Positions 1 through 8,250 of a DNA stretch of 64,000 nucleotides are shown here, piece after piece. Origin of the DNA: DASUPK01 sp963819715 (lineage in GTDB: Bacteria; Actinomycetota; Thermoleophilia; Solirubrobacterales; 70-9); NCBI GenBank assembly GCA_963819715.1, contig CAWFXE010000002.1, positions 1,227,023 to 1,291,022 on the forward strand, written 5' to 3'. The position numbers and the translations under genes were made by a program. Each line of letters begins with the position of its first letter. Position 1 is the stretch's first letter. The notes beneath the pieces are model-generated. The model was not told the DNA's origin and did not search any database. It saw only the letters and a program-made list of their open reading frames with translations.

Positions 1-401
1 GCCCGCTCCCCCGCGAGCTTCGTGCGCCCATAGGCGTTGATGGGGTCGGGATCGTCGGATTCCCCATATGGGCCCCCCGTGCCGTTGAAGACGTAGTCGG
101 TCGAGGGGAGGATGACCTGGGCGCCGACCTTGGCCGCGGCGTCCGCGACGAAGCCGGCTCCCTGGGCGTTGATCACGGAGGCGTCGTGCTCGGATTCCTC
201 CGCGCCGTCGACGTTGGTCCACGCCGCACAGTTGATGACGGCCCCGGGCCGCTCGCGCGTGATCAGCCGCTCCACACGGGCCGGATCCGTGACGTCGAGG
301 TCGTCGTGTGTCATCGCCACCACCTGGTGGCGCATGTCCTCGGCGACCCTCACCACGTCGTGGCCGAGCATTCCCCCGGCTCCTGTGACAAGGACCTTCA
401 C
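1..401 (-). CDS. rmlD: dTDP-4-dehydrorhamnose reductase, C-terminally cut by window edge
   Basis: Last step of dTDP-L-rhamnose synthesis: NADPH-dependent reduction of dTDP-4-keto-L-rhamnose in the cytoplasm. The visible ~133 residues begin VKVLVTGAGGMLGHDVV (Rossmann glycine motif) and include NCAAWTNVDGAE, the PSTDYVFNG segment and YGRTKLAGE, which supplies the SDR Tyr-x3-Lys pair; all are typical of RmlD. The GTG start lies in a GTGA overlap with the stop of the upstream rmlA-type gene, so the two are translationally coupled. The 3' half lies outside the window. Family assignment is strong; full length and intactness cannot be judged. Confidence 0.9.
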   Translation of the reverse strand, partial: MKVLVTGAGGMLGHDVVRVAEDMRHQVVAMTHDDLDVTDPARVERLITRERPGAVINCAAWTNVDGAEESEHDASVINAQGAGFVADAAAKVGAQVILPSTDYVFNGTGGPYGESDDPDPINAYGRTKLAGER

Positions 402-1474
402 GGGATCGAGATGTCCGCGTTGTCGCCGACGAGGAAGCGCAGGGTCTTGGGCATGCCCTCGCTACGGCTCAGGCTGACGTTCTTGCCCAGCAGGCTCGCC
501 TCCATGCGGGCGTGCAGGTCCCTGATGCTGGATCCGGCGAGGACGATGGAGTGCTCGACCTCAGAGCCGGTGATCACCACGTTGCGGTCGATCGCGGTGT
601 ACGGACCGATGTACGAGTCCGAGATCTGGGCGCCGGCGCCGATGATGGCGGGGCCGCGGACGACGGTTCGCTCGAGCTTCGCTCCCTCCTCGATCACGAC
701 CCGCCCTTCGACGCGCGAGGCGTCGTCGAGGTCGCCGTCGATGCGCCGCTCGATGTCCTCCAGCACGAGCCGGTTGGCCTCCAGCATGTCCTCGAGCTTC
801 CCGGTGTCCTTCCACCAGCCCTTGACGATGTGGGGCTCGACCCGGCGGTCGGACTCGATCAGCCTGTCGATCGCGTCGGTGATCTCAAGCTCGCCGCGGG
901 CGGATGGCTCGATCGCGTGTGCGGCCTCGAAGATCGAGGGAGTGAACATGTAGACACCGACCAGCGCGAGGTCGCTCGGCGGGTCCTTCGGCTTCTCCAC
1001 CAGGCGGACGACGCGGTCGCCGTTGAGCTCCGCCACGCCGTAGGAGGAGGGGTCCTCGACCTGGGTGAGCAGGATCAGCGCGTCAGGCTCGGAGCGCCGG
1101 AACGTCTCCGCGAGCTCGACGATTCCGTCGCGCAGCAGGTTGTCGCCGAGGTACATGACGAAGGGGCTCTGCCCCAGAAACTCCTCCGCGGTGAGCAGGG
1201 CGTGGGCCAGGCCGAGCGGCGCCTCCTGCTCGATGTAGGTGATCGAGGCGCCGAAGGCGGAGCCGTCGCCGGCCGCCTGCCTGATCTCCTCGCCGGTCTC
1301 GGGCGCGATGATGATGCCGATCTCGGTGATTCCGGCCTCGACCAGCGCTTCGATCCCGTAGAAGAGGACGGGCTTGTTGGCCACGGGGACGAGCTGCTTG
1401 GCCGACGTATGGGTGATCGGGCGCAGTCGCGTGCCCGCTCCTCCCGAGAGGATCAGCCCTTTCAGGTTCTCCAT
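398..1474 (-). CDS. rmlA: glucose-1-phosphate thymidylyltransferase, long form
   Basis: Couples glucose-1-phosphate and dTTP to dTDP-glucose, the first step towards dTDP-rhamnose. The N-terminus carries the nucleotidyltransferase signature GGAGTRLRPITHTSAKQL, followed by VMYLGDNLL (metal-binding Asp) and VEKPKDPPS. After about residue 245 the protein continues into hexapeptide-like repeats (left-handed beta-helix), the layout of the roughly 355-residue long RmlA subfamily; this copy has 358 residues. I chose ATG 1474 over an upstream TTG because MENLKGLILSGG is the expected N-terminus. A TAGCCT hexamer (1490-1485) sits 10 bases before it and there is no Shine-Dalgarno. Related long-form enzymes occasionally serve deoxysugar antibiotics, but the rmlD partner favours rhamnose. 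Confidence 0.9.
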   Translation of the reverse strand: MENLKGLILSGGAGTRLRPITHTSAKQLVPVANKPVLFYGIEALVEAGITEIGIIIAPETGEEIRQAAGDGSAFGASITYIEQEAPLGLAHALLTAEEFLGQSPFVMYLGDNLLRDGIVELAETFRRSEPDALILLTQVEDPSSYGVAELNGDRVVRLVEKPKDPPSDLALVGVYMFTPSIFEAAHAIEPSARGELEITDAIDRLIESDRRVEPHIVKGWWKDTGKLEDMLEANRLVLEDIERRIDGDLDDASRVEGRVVIEEGAKLERTVVRGPAIIGAGAQISDSYIGPYTAIDRNVVITGSEVEHSIVLAGSSIRDLHARMEASLLGKNVSLSRSEGMPKTLRFLVGDNADISIP

Positions 1475-1534
1475 CGCGCGGGGGAGGCTAAACGAGGGGC
1501 CCAAAAAACCGAGCAGGACCCCTGACGATCCAGG

Positions 1535-2158
1535 TCAGTGAGGCTTCGACGGGTTCTTGTGATTGCTGAACTCGCAGTGGCGCCCTCTCGGATCGATCGC
1601 ATCCTTGCGGAGGACATCGCCGCCCCCATCCCCGCAGGAAATGAAGGCGTCCCTGATCCCGTCGAGCGTCTGCAGGTTGTCGCGCCCGCGTCCGCCCTTG
1701 TAGACGTCGGCTCCCCCACGGCCCCGGAGGGAGTCCCTGCCGTTGTTGCCCTTCAGGATGTCGTTGCCATTTCCTCCGATCAGCGTGTCGTTGCCGCGGC
1801 CGCCGATCATCAGGGCGCCGATGCCCACCGTCTCGGCAACCTTGACGGTGTCATCGCGATCGCGGACGTCGATGATGATGCTGCTCACGAAGTTCTGCCT
1901 GCACATGCCGACGCCGTTGATCAGCTCGCAGGGACCGCCGGTGATCGAGATCGGGTTGGCGTCGAGGTCGGTGAACGTGTATGTCCCAACGGTGCCCCCG
2001 AGCAGGCTGCCCGTCCCGACCTGCACGTCGTTCAATTCGCCCTGGTCGGCGGTGTAGATGAGGACTCCGCCGCCGCTGAACAGGCTCGACGCCTGCGCGG
2101 TCCCCGCGCCCAGCAGCATCGTCCCCGCAATCGTCAAAGCCAGTGCGATCCTTCGCAT
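1535..2158 (-). CDS. Secreted RTX-like calcium-binding repeat protein
   Basis: 207 residues starting MRRIALALTIAGTMLLGAG, a signal peptide with cleavage near TAQA-SS. The middle is unassigned; the C-terminal part has Gly-Asp nonapeptide repeats of RTX type (GGRGNDTLIGGNGNDIL, then GRGGADVYKGGRGRDNL), which in known proteins fold into a calcium-binding beta-roll after export. Two cysteines follow the repeats (CGDGG and RHCEF). It is far shorter than RTX toxins and has no enzymatic domain I can see, so a small exported surface protein is more likely. ATG 2158 is preceded by GGGGA; longer upstream starts would put non-signal sequence in front. Confidence 0.75.
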   Translation of the reverse strand: MRRIALALTIAGTMLLGAGTAQASSLFSGGGVLIYTADQGELNDVQVGTGSLLGGTVGTYTFTDLDANPISITGGPCELINGVGMCRQNFVSSIIIDVRDRDDTVKVAETVGIGALMIGGRGNDTLIGGNGNDILKGNNGRDSLRGRGGADVYKGGRGRDNLQTLDGIRDAFISCGDGGGDVLRKDAIDPRGRHCEFSNHKNPSKPH

Positions 2159-2234
2159 CGGATTCCCCGTTTCGTTATTGGCGTCCAGGCCGGCGAGGAT
2201 TCTCCCACTTTCCAGGGGAAAAGATCCTCGAAAT

Positions 2235-2257
2235 TGGGTGGTGCAAGCCGCCACCCA
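2235..2257. terminator. Hairpin with flanking A/T runs, possible bidirectional terminator
   Basis: Seven-base perfect arms TGGGTGG (2235-2241) and CCACCCA (2251-2257) around a 9-base loop, with T5 at 2259-2263 on the plus strand and a short AT-rich stretch on the other side. It lies between the stop of the PNPOx-like gene and the start of the RTX gene, both minus strand, so it would end the 5132-2272 transcript. The T-run is better placed for plus-strand transcription, so polarity is uncertain. Confidence 0.45.
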
Positions 2258-2271
2258 GTTTTTGCGGACGA

Positions 2272-2742
2272 TTAGTAGATGCCGCCGAGCTTCCGGTGGT
2301 CCCAGGTTGCGACCCGCTTCGGATGGAAGTGGATCGCGACGCGCTTCGGCGCCTGCGCCTGCAGGGCGGCGGCCGCGTCACCCTCGACGGAGTCGATGCC
2401 ATCGGAGTAGCGGACGGTCAGGTCCTTCGCGAAGTCGACTATTCGGTCGACGTCCCTGATCAGCTCGGCCTCTGCCTCGATCTGAACGCCGCGGAGCTCC
2501 CCGTACTCGACCCCGGTCTCGATCAGAAGCGTCGCCCGCGGGTCGCGCTCCAGGTTCTTGACCTTCTGCGACTTGGCGTAGGTCCAGATCCAGATCGCGC
2601 CGTCGCGCGGCACGTACCAGAGGGGCATCGAGTGCGGCCAGCCACGCGGGCCGAACGAGGAGACGATGACGATGCGCTCGGCATCGATCAGCTCCGCGAG
2701 CTCCTCGTCGGTGAGCTTTATCTGGTCACGGCGGGAGGGCAT
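2272..2742 (-). CDS. Pyridoxamine 5'-phosphate oxidase-like flavin-binding fold protein
   Basis: 156 residues with the split-barrel layout of the PNPOx-like superfamily: an N-terminal helix, IVIVSSFGPRGWPHSMPLWYV, then IWIWTYAKSQKVKNLERDPRATLLIE (quoted in parts across residues 27-75), where K/S-rich turns normally contact FMN or F420. Many actinobacterial members are F420-dependent reductases, others bind flavin or haem; the sequence alone does not separate these. The start ATG overlaps the stop of the penicillin-acylase-like gene by one base (TGATG), so both are probably made from one mRNA. Vitamin B6 synthesis is not implied. Confidence 0.8.
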   Translation of the reverse strand: MPSRRDQIKLTDEELAELIDAERIVIVSSFGPRGWPHSMPLWYVPRDGAIWIWTYAKSQKVKNLERDPRATLLIETGVEYGELRGVQIEAEAELIRDVDRIVDFAKDLTVRYSDGIDSVEGDAAAALQAQAPKRVAIHFHPKRVATWDHRKLGGIY

Positions 2743-5132
2743 CAGGAACCCGGCGAAAGGATCAGCGTCTCGAAGGGGGCCTCGCCGGACATGGGCTGGG
2801 TCGCGCCCACCGACCAGCGGGGCTGAAGGTCGTCGTAGTGGGAGCTCCAGGCGTGGCCCGACTGCCCGGTGAAGGCCTGCCACTGCGACCGCTCCGGAGA
2901 GGCAGGATCGGCGAGCATCCGCCAGCTTGGCGCCCAGATCGCGTGGTAGGGGTCGTTCGGGTCGTAGGCGATCTGGGCGACGGTCTCCTGCCCGCCGCCC
3001 GGGTGGAGGGTGCGGTTGAAGATCCGCTCGGTGACCGAATGGATGCCTCCGAGCGCGTGAGGGAACTGGAGCGCGTGGACCCTGCCCCACTGCCAGGTCT
3101 CCGGATCGGGGCCGAAACGCTCCTCCAGGTCGTCGAGCGCGCCACGCAGGGCCTCGAGCACCAGCTCGTCCCAGGAACCGCCGATCAGCTCATCGTCGCC
3201 CTCGTCCCAGAGGGCGAGCAGGTGCGAGTGCCATCGCCAGGGTGAGGTGACGTGTGCGATGAAGCCGTTGTCGGCGCGATCGAGGTAGCGGTCGGCGAGG
3301 TCGCGGTCGCCGATCGCCGCCCGCGTGAACTCCCGCGCCAGTCGCAGCAGGAACGCTTGGTAGATCGTGCCGGCGATCGTCTCCGGGCTCAGCCTGCGGT
3401 CCCAGCTCTTCAACCGTTCGAGCGCCCGGATCTCGCGCTGGCTGGTCGGCACCAGCCGGGCCAGGCGATGGACGACCTGGTCGCCGGGGATCGAGTAGAG
3501 GTCCGTCTGCATCCGGCGAAAGCTCTCGAGGTCGTGCTCCTCGGTCTCCTCGATCAGCTGCTCGATGCGCGCGGCGCGGTAGCCGTCGAGCCAGTCGCTC
3601 GTGATGTGTTGGGGGTAGGAGTCGTCGACCACCCGGTTGTTCGCCGTGACGATGAATCCCTCGTCGGGGTCGACCAGCTCCGGCAGCTCGTCGTAGGGGA
3701 TCCAGCCGTCCCACTCGAACTCGCCCGTCCAACCCGGCTTCGGGAGATCGGGGCAATCGCCCTTCCGCTTCGGGACCCGGCCCATCATCTTGTAGCCAAT
3801 CGATCCGTGCCGGTCGGCCCACACCAGGTTCGAGACCGGCATCGTGACGGTGCCGAGCATCTCCACCAGCTCCGGACCGCTGGTCGGCTCGAGCACGCCG
3901 ACGTGGGCGTGCGAGATGGAGGGCTCGTCAAGCGCGGCCCAGCGCAGGGCGAGGGGCTGCTCGTCGTCCGCGCCGAGGGCCTGATTGACGATCGGGCCGT
4001 GGTGGGTGAGGCGCACCTCGTGCCGCTCGGGCTGGTCCTGCCCCCGGATTGAGATCAGCTCCTCGACGATCTCGAGCGGTCGCTGCTCGCCCCGGAACTC
4101 GTAGCTCTCTCCCTCGATGCGCTCGACGAAGAGGTCCTCCACGTCGGCCATGACATTGGTGAAGGAGAAGGCGACATCGTTGTTCTGGCCGAGCGAGATG
4201 CCCGGCAGGCCGGGGATCGACGCGCCCCGGCACCAGCGCCCGTCGAGCTCCAATCCGATCTCGTACCAGACGCCCGGCATGCCGCTGGGCAGATGCGGGT
4301 CACCGGCGAGCAGCGCTCCCCCGGTGGCCGAGCGGCTCGGGCTCACCGCCCAGTTGTTGGAGCCGCTGGCGGCAGCGGCGAGGCCGATCTGGTTGCGGAC
4401 CCGGCCGATCTGCTCCGCGAGCCCGAGGCCGTCGCCGTCGAAGCCATGTCCGGGCCGGAGCACGACCGGGTTGCCCTTCGGATATGTGGGATCGATCTTG
4501 GCGGCGCGCTCCTCGCCAAGCTCCCGGACCAGGTCCGCCCGCAGCAGCTCGCGCTCCCAGTTGGTGGAGAGGCCGAAGGAGAGGAGCTTGCCCCCGGCGA
4601 GCATGTCGGCGGGCCGCCACGGCTCGAAATCGAGGCGCAGGACCTGGAGCTCCGGAGGCGGCGCGGAAGCGGTCCGCACCGCTTCGTTGACCCCCGCGCA
4701 GTACGCGTCGAGGAGCTGCCGCAGATCGCCGTCGAGCTCGGCCTCCTCCCGGAGCGCGACGCGGCGCAGCCCGAGGGTTCGCATGAGCCGGTCGACCGGC
4801 ATCCCGGCCCGCCCGGCGATCTCGGAGACACGACCCGAGCAGATGCGACGCTGGATGTCGATCTGCCAAAGCCGGTCCTGGCCGTGGCAAAAGCCCTGGC
4901 CGAACCAGAGGTCCACGGCCGATTGCGCCCGGACGGTGGGCATTCCCCAGCGGTCCCGTGCGATCTCCACCCGGCCTTCGACGCCTCGCACTGCCACGTC
5001 GCCCTTGGTCCGGGGCAGAGGCTGTCGAAAGAGCCGCCACCAGATGCCGGCGGCGGTCGCGCCAAAGAGCGCGCCGCCGATCCCCATCCCCTTGGCTCCG
5101 TTGCGAAGCAGCCGCCCACCATCTATGCCCAT
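2742..5132 (-). CDS. Penicillin-acylase family N-terminal nucleophile hydrolase
   Basis: Ntn-hydrolase related to penicillin G acylase, acyl-homoserine-lactone acylases and cephalosporin acylases, which cleave amide-linked acyl groups after self-processing into two chains. About 796 residues from ATG 5132. A hydrophobic segment near residues 15-32 (GGALFGATAAGIWWRLF) suggests a membrane anchor or export signal. The alpha-chain motif GMPTVRAQSAVDLWFGQGF is followed by GSNNWAVSP near residue 257, where Ser before Asn-Asn-Trp is the expected autocatalytic nucleophile of the beta chain; TANNRVVDD near the middle is the expected oxyanion Asn region. Start uncertain: ATG 5087 is an alternative. Substrate unknown; quorum quenching or peptide-like amide turnover are possibilities. 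Confidence 0.85.
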   Translation of the reverse strand: MGIDGGRLLRNGAKGMGIGGALFGATAAGIWWRLFRQPLPRTKGDVAVRGVEGRVEIARDRWGMPTVRAQSAVDLWFGQGFCHGQDRLWQIDIQRRICSGRVSEIAGRAGMPVDRLMRTLGLRRVALREEAELDGDLRQLLDAYCAGVNEAVRTASAPPPELQVLRLDFEPWRPADMLAGGKLLSFGLSTNWERELLRADLVRELGEERAAKIDPTYPKGNPVVLRPGHGFDGDGLGLAEQIGRVRNQIGLAAAASGSNNWAVSPSRSATGGALLAGDPHLPSGMPGVWYEIGLELDGRWCRGASIPGLPGISLGQNNDVAFSFTNVMADVEDLFVERIEGESYEFRGEQRPLEIVEELISIRGQDQPERHEVRLTHHGPIVNQALGADDEQPLALRWAALDEPSISHAHVGVLEPTSGPELVEMLGTVTMPVSNLVWADRHGSIGYKMMGRVPKRKGDCPDLPKPGWTGEFEWDGWIPYDELPELVDPDEGFIVTANNRVVDDSYPQHITSDWLDGYRAARIEQLIEETEEHDLESFRRMQTDLYSIPGDQVVHRLARLVPTSQREIRALERLKSWDRRLSPETIAGTIYQAFLLRLAREFTRAAIGDRDLADRYLDRADNGFIAHVTSPWRWHSHLLALWDEGDDELIGGSWDELVLEALRGALDDLEERFGPDPETWQWGRVHALQFPHALGGIHSVTERIFNRTLHPGGGQETVAQIAYDPNDPYHAIWAPSWRMLADPASPERSQWQAFTGQSGHAWSSHYDDLQPRWSVGATQPMSGEAPFETLILSPGS

Positions 5133-5195
5133 GGAAGGTTCATACCAGGCTTCACAGCACGGGTTGCGCCTGCGGCGCACCCTCGCATCAGGCGG

Positions 5196-5927
5196 TCAGT
5201 CGGTCAGATCGTCGGGCAGGCGACCCTCGTCCGCGAGCTTCTCGAGGTGCGCCTCCATGGCGATGCCCGCGGGCATGCGGAGCTCCTTGGGGACGTCGTC
5301 CCAGACGCCGGCGAGCAAGCCCGCCTTGGAGCGCTCCCCCCGCTCCAGCGCGGCGACGAGCCGGTCCTCCCGTTGCTGCCGGTGGGCCAGGTACTCGGCG
5401 ATCTTCGCCTCCGGGTCATGGATCTCAGGTCCATGACCGGGATAGAGCACGGTCAGATCGAGATTCTCGAGCTTGCGCAGGGACTTCATGTAGTCCGCGA
5501 GGGAGCCGCCGAATTCACGCGGCCCGACGATCGTCGATCCCTGTCCCAGGATCAGATCCCCGCAGAAGCAGGCAAGCCCGTCGCCATCGAGCGCCAGGAA
5601 GCAGAGATGCTCCGCCGCGTGACCGGGCGTGGCCAGCGCGGTGAGCCCCGCGACCGTCTCGCCGTCGGCTGGCCTCGCGGGTTCGATCCCCAGCGGCTCG
5701 ACGCCGGCGAGGTGATCGGCGTCGTCGTGGGTGAGGAGGACCGTGCCGATGCCGCCCCGATGCTCGGCAGCAGCGCGGATCGCCGCGATGTGCCCGGCGT
5801 CGGCAGGGCCCGGGTCGATCACGGTCGCCGGGTCTCGGCCCACGAGGTAGGTGTTCGTTCCCTCGAGGGTCATCGGACTCGGGTTTGGCGCCAGCAGGCG
5901 TTCGGCGTCGATCGGCACGGACTGCAT
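5196..5927 (-). CDS. MBL-fold metallohydrolase, LACTB2/glyoxalase II-like
   Basis: 243 residues. N-terminal NPSPMTLEGTNTYLVG is characteristic of LACTB2-like metallo-beta-lactamase-fold proteins. The metal motif reads LLTHDDADHLAG, so the usual HxHxDH has Asp instead of the second His. Later ligands appear in PGHAAEHLCF, FCGDLILG and LYPGHGPEI, followed by a C-terminal helical region with EYLAHRQQRE as in LACTB2 relatives (some are endoribonucleases, others thioesterases). ATG 5927 is preceded by GAAGG and diverges from the ArsR gene at 5974 across a 46-bp promoter region. Function remains open. Confidence 0.8.
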   Translation of the reverse strand: MQSVPIDAERLLAPNPSPMTLEGTNTYLVGRDPATVIDPGPADAGHIAAIRAAAEHRGGIGTVLLTHDDADHLAGVEPLGIEPARPADGETVAGLTALATPGHAAEHLCFLALDGDGLACFCGDLILGQGSTIVGPREFGGSLADYMKSLRKLENLDLTVLYPGHGPEIHDPEAKIAEYLAHRQQREDRLVAALERGERSKAGLLAGVWDDVPKELRMPAGIAMEAHLEKLADEGRLPDDLTD

Positions 5928-5936
5928 TCTGCCTTC

Positions 5937-5966
5937 TTGACATGTGACTAAATGGTCACGTATAGT
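5937..5966 (+). promoter_or_regulatory. Sigma70-type promoter with palindrome in the spacer
   Basis: TTGACA (5937-5942), an 18-base spacer, and TATAGT (5961-5966). The spacer is almost filled by the inverted repeat GTGAC-N6-GTCAC (5944-5959). The -10 ends 7 bases before ATG 5974, so transcription should start at or next to the A of the start codon, giving a leaderless ArsR mRNA. A dimeric ArsR-type repressor bound to the palindrome would block the promoter and could also affect the divergent MBL gene. Confidence 0.75.
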
Positions 5967-5973
5967 CCATGCC

Positions 5974-6291
5974 ATGGATGAGGTGTTCAAGGCGCTGGCC
6001 GATCCGACTCGCCGCGAGTTGCTCGACGAGCTGTTCGCGCGCGACGGGCAGACCCTGAGTGCCCTCGAGGAGCGACTCCCGATGACGCGCTTCGGCGTGA
6101 TGAAGCACCTGCGGGTGCTGGAGGAGGCGAACCTCGTGGTCACGCGCAGGCGCGGCCGGGAGAAGCTCCATTTCCTGAATCCCGTCCCGATCCGGCTCGC
6201 CTACGAGCGCTGGGTCAGCAAGTACGCGGAGCCCTGGGTCTCCGGACTCACCGGGCTCAAACGAGAACTCGAGGAGGAAGACGTTGCCTGA
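5974..6291 (+). CDS. ArsR-family winged-helix regulator
   Basis: 105 residues starting MDEVFKALADPTRRELLDEL, the standard opening of ArsR regulators that travel with AHSA1/SRPBCC proteins. The recognition helix region is MTRFGVMKHLRVLEEANLVV, then the wing TRRRGREKLHFLNP. No metal-binding Cys motif is present, so it is not an arsenic or zinc sensor of the classic kind. I preferred ATG 5974 to GTG 5944 because the latter lies in the palindrome and upstream of the predicted transcription start. It overlaps the next gene by 8 bases. Confidence 0.9.
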   Translation: MDEVFKALADPTRRELLDELFARDGQTLSALEERLPMTRFGVMKHLRVLEEANLVVTRRRGREKLHFLNPVPIRLAYERWVSKYAEPWVSGLTGLKRELEEEDVA

Positions 6292-6799
6292 GGAATTCGA
6301 TGTTCCCCATCGGATCGCGCTCGTTCCCGATTCCGACGGAAACAGCGGGACGGCCGTGTTCGAGATCTACATCAAGACGACACCGGAGCGCCTGTGGGAG
6401 GCGATCACCGACCCCGAGATGCGACCGAAGTACAGCTTCGGGGTCGCCACCACGTCCGACTGGACGGAGGGTTCCATCTACAGCTCCGGCGTCCCAGGCG
6501 TCATCGACATCGCCGAGGGCGAGAACGTCGAGGTCGACCCGCCCAACCGGCTGGTGCAGACCATGACGGCGCTGTGGAGCGACGAGGTGAAGTCCGTAGG
6601 CCCCTCGCGGGTGACCTGGGAAATCCGCAAGGTCGGCGACTCCTGCCAGCTCACCGTGATCCACGACCAGCTTCCGATCGACGCCAGCGGCGAGCTCTAC
6701 GGCGGCTGGCCGATGATCCTCTCGGGCCTGAAGACCCTGCTCGAGACGGGGGAGCATCTGACGACGCCCGGATCGCTGCGGTACGTGCGGGCGGGCTGA
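6284..6799 (+). CDS. AHSA1/SRPBCC-domain protein
   Basis: 171 residues. FEIYIKTTPERLWEAITDPEMRPKYSFG is the N-terminal beta-strand and helix of the AHSA1-type START-like cavity fold (residues ~23-50); the C-terminal helix is YGGWPMILSGLKTLLETGE. Such proteins bind hydrophobic ligands or act as stress-linked chaperone-like proteins; specific ligands are rarely known. A TTG start at 6284 is supported by GAGGAGG a few bases upstream and overlaps the ArsR stop, so the pair is translationally coupled. This is the usual ArsR-AHSA1 two-gene arrangement. Confidence 0.85.
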   Translation: MPEEFDVPHRIALVPDSDGNSGTAVFEIYIKTTPERLWEAITDPEMRPKYSFGVATTSDWTEGSIYSSGVPGVIDIAEGENVEVDPPNRLVQTMTALWSDEVKSVGPSRVTWEIRKVGDSCQLTVIHDQLPIDASGELYGGWPMILSGLKTLLETGEHLTTPGSLRYVRAG

Positions 6800-6802
6800 G
6801 CG

Positions 6803-7387
6803 ATGGGCGAGCTGACCGTTGTCGAGAGCCTGACCCTCGACGGAGTGATGCAGGCTCCAGGCCGCCCCAACGAGGACACGCGCGGCGGCTTCGAGCACGG
6901 CGGCTGGGGTGTCCCGTACGCCGACGAGGTGATGGGGCGTGCGATGGGAGAGCGGATGGGAGGAGCCGGGGCGATCCTCCTCGGCCGGCTGACCTATGAG
7001 GATCTGTTCGGCTACTGGCCGAAGCAGAAGGACAACCAGTACACGGAGACGCTCAACCGCACCCGGAAGTACGTCGCCTCGAAGACGCTGAGCGAGCCGT
7101 TGCCCTGGGAGAACTCCCGCCTGATCGAGGGCGACCCCGCCGAGGCGGTCGGCGAGCTCAAGCGTGACGAGGAGCACCTCACCGTCATCGGTAGTGGAGA
7201 GCTCGTTCGCTCGCTCATGGGCCGCGACCTGATCGACGAGTTCCTCCTGCTCATCTACCCGCTGGTGCTTGGCTCAGGGCGGCGTCTCTTCCCAGAAGGG
7301 GCATTCGCCCGCCTGGAGCTCACCGATTCGCTGACCACGACCACGGGCGTGGTCATCGGCACCTATCGGACCGCGGAGGCGGGATGA
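6803..7387 (+). CDS. Dihydrofolate reductase-like (RibD C-terminal family) protein
   Basis: 194 residues. Opens GELTVVESLTLDGVMQAPG, then ILLGRLTYEDLFGYWP, a turn typical of the RibD_C/YwjB family, and ends VIGSGELVRSLMGRDLIDEFLLLIYPLVLGSG (read in parts over residues 130-165), where GSGEL and DE..L are family hallmarks. Members are NADPH-dependent reductases of mostly unknown substrate; they are not true folate-pathway DHFRs. It sits 3 bases after the AHSA1 gene and overlaps the next gene by ATGA. Confidence 0.85.
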   Translation: MGELTVVESLTLDGVMQAPGRPNEDTRGGFEHGGWGVPYADEVMGRAMGERMGGAGAILLGRLTYEDLFGYWPKQKDNQYTETLNRTRKYVASKTLSEPLPWENSRLIEGDPAEAVGELKRDEEHLTVIGSGELVRSLMGRDLIDEFLLLIYPLVLGSGRRLFPEGAFARLELTDSLTTTTGVVIGTYRTAEAG

Positions 7388-8229
7388 CCGAGGCGAAGCG
7401 GATCCTGATGGAGGGGATCGGCCTGGGGGAGTCGCCCCGCTGGCACGCGGGCCGGCTCCACTTCTCGGACTGGGTCGCACACGAGGTGATCGCGCTGGAC
7501 CCGGACGGAACGCACGAGGTCGCGGCCCAAGTCGACGCCTTCCCGTTCTCGATCGACTGGCTCCCGGACGGACCCATGCTGATTACCGCCGGCCGGCAGC
7601 TGTTGCGGATGGAGGCCGACGGGTCGCTGGTCACCCACCGCGATCTCAGCGATCTTTCCGAGCACGGGTGGAACGAGATCGTGGTCGACGGAGTCGGAAA
7701 CACGTACGTGAACGGCGCGGGGTTCGACCTGTTGGGAGGGGACGAGTTCGCTCCCGGCATCGTGGCGTTGCTGAGGCCCGACGGCTCGGCGGAAGTGGTC
7801 GCCGAGGACGTCGCGTTCCCAAACGGGATGGCGATCACGCCCGACGGTTCGACACTGATCGTCGCGGACTCATATGCGAAGGAGCTGATCGGGTTCGACC
7901 TCGCAGCCGAAGGGAGACTGGCCGGCCGTAGAACGTGGGCGGATCTCGGGCAGGGAGTCCCGGACGGGATCTGCATCGACGCCGATGGTGCCGTCTGGTA
8001 CGCCGACGTGCCCAACAGCAGATGCGTCAGGGTCCGTGAGGGCGGCGAGGTGATGCAGACGATCGAGCTCGACCGAGGCTGCTTTGCGTGCATGCTGGGC
8101 GGGGCCGACGGCCGGACCCTGTTCATGGCGGCACAGGAATGGAACGGCCCGGAGGACATCTTCGACGAGCCCAGGACGGGGCAGGTGCTGGCGATCGAGG
8201 CACCCGCCCCGCGCGCGGGTCGCCCATGA
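7384..8229 (+). CDS. SMP-30/gluconolactonase-like beta-propeller hydrolase
   Basis: 281 residues. LGESPRWHAGRLHFSDWVAHEV has the Glu metal ligand and the first propeller strands of the SMP-30/Gluconolactonase/LRE family; later GWNEIVVDGVGNTYVNGAG, FPNGMAITPDGSTLIVADS and VPDGICIDADGAVWYADV carry the expected Asn and Asp ligands around the calcium site. Family enzymes hydrolyse sugar lactones or organophosphate-like esters. Its ATG overlaps the previous stop (ATGA), making it the fourth gene of the ArsR run. The exact lactone is unknown. Confidence 0.9.
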   Translation: MTEAKRILMEGIGLGESPRWHAGRLHFSDWVAHEVIALDPDGTHEVAAQVDAFPFSIDWLPDGPMLITAGRQLLRMEADGSLVTHRDLSDLSEHGWNEIVVDGVGNTYVNGAGFDLLGGDEFAPGIVALLRPDGSAEVVAEDVAFPNGMAITPDGSTLIVADSYAKELIGFDLAAEGRLAGRRTWADLGQGVPDGICIDADGAVWYADVPNSRCVRVREGGEVMQTIELDRGCFACMLGGADGRTLFMAAQEWNGPEDIFDEPRTGQVLAIEAPAPRAGRP

Positions 8230-8250
8230 CGAATATGAAAGGCTGAGGGC

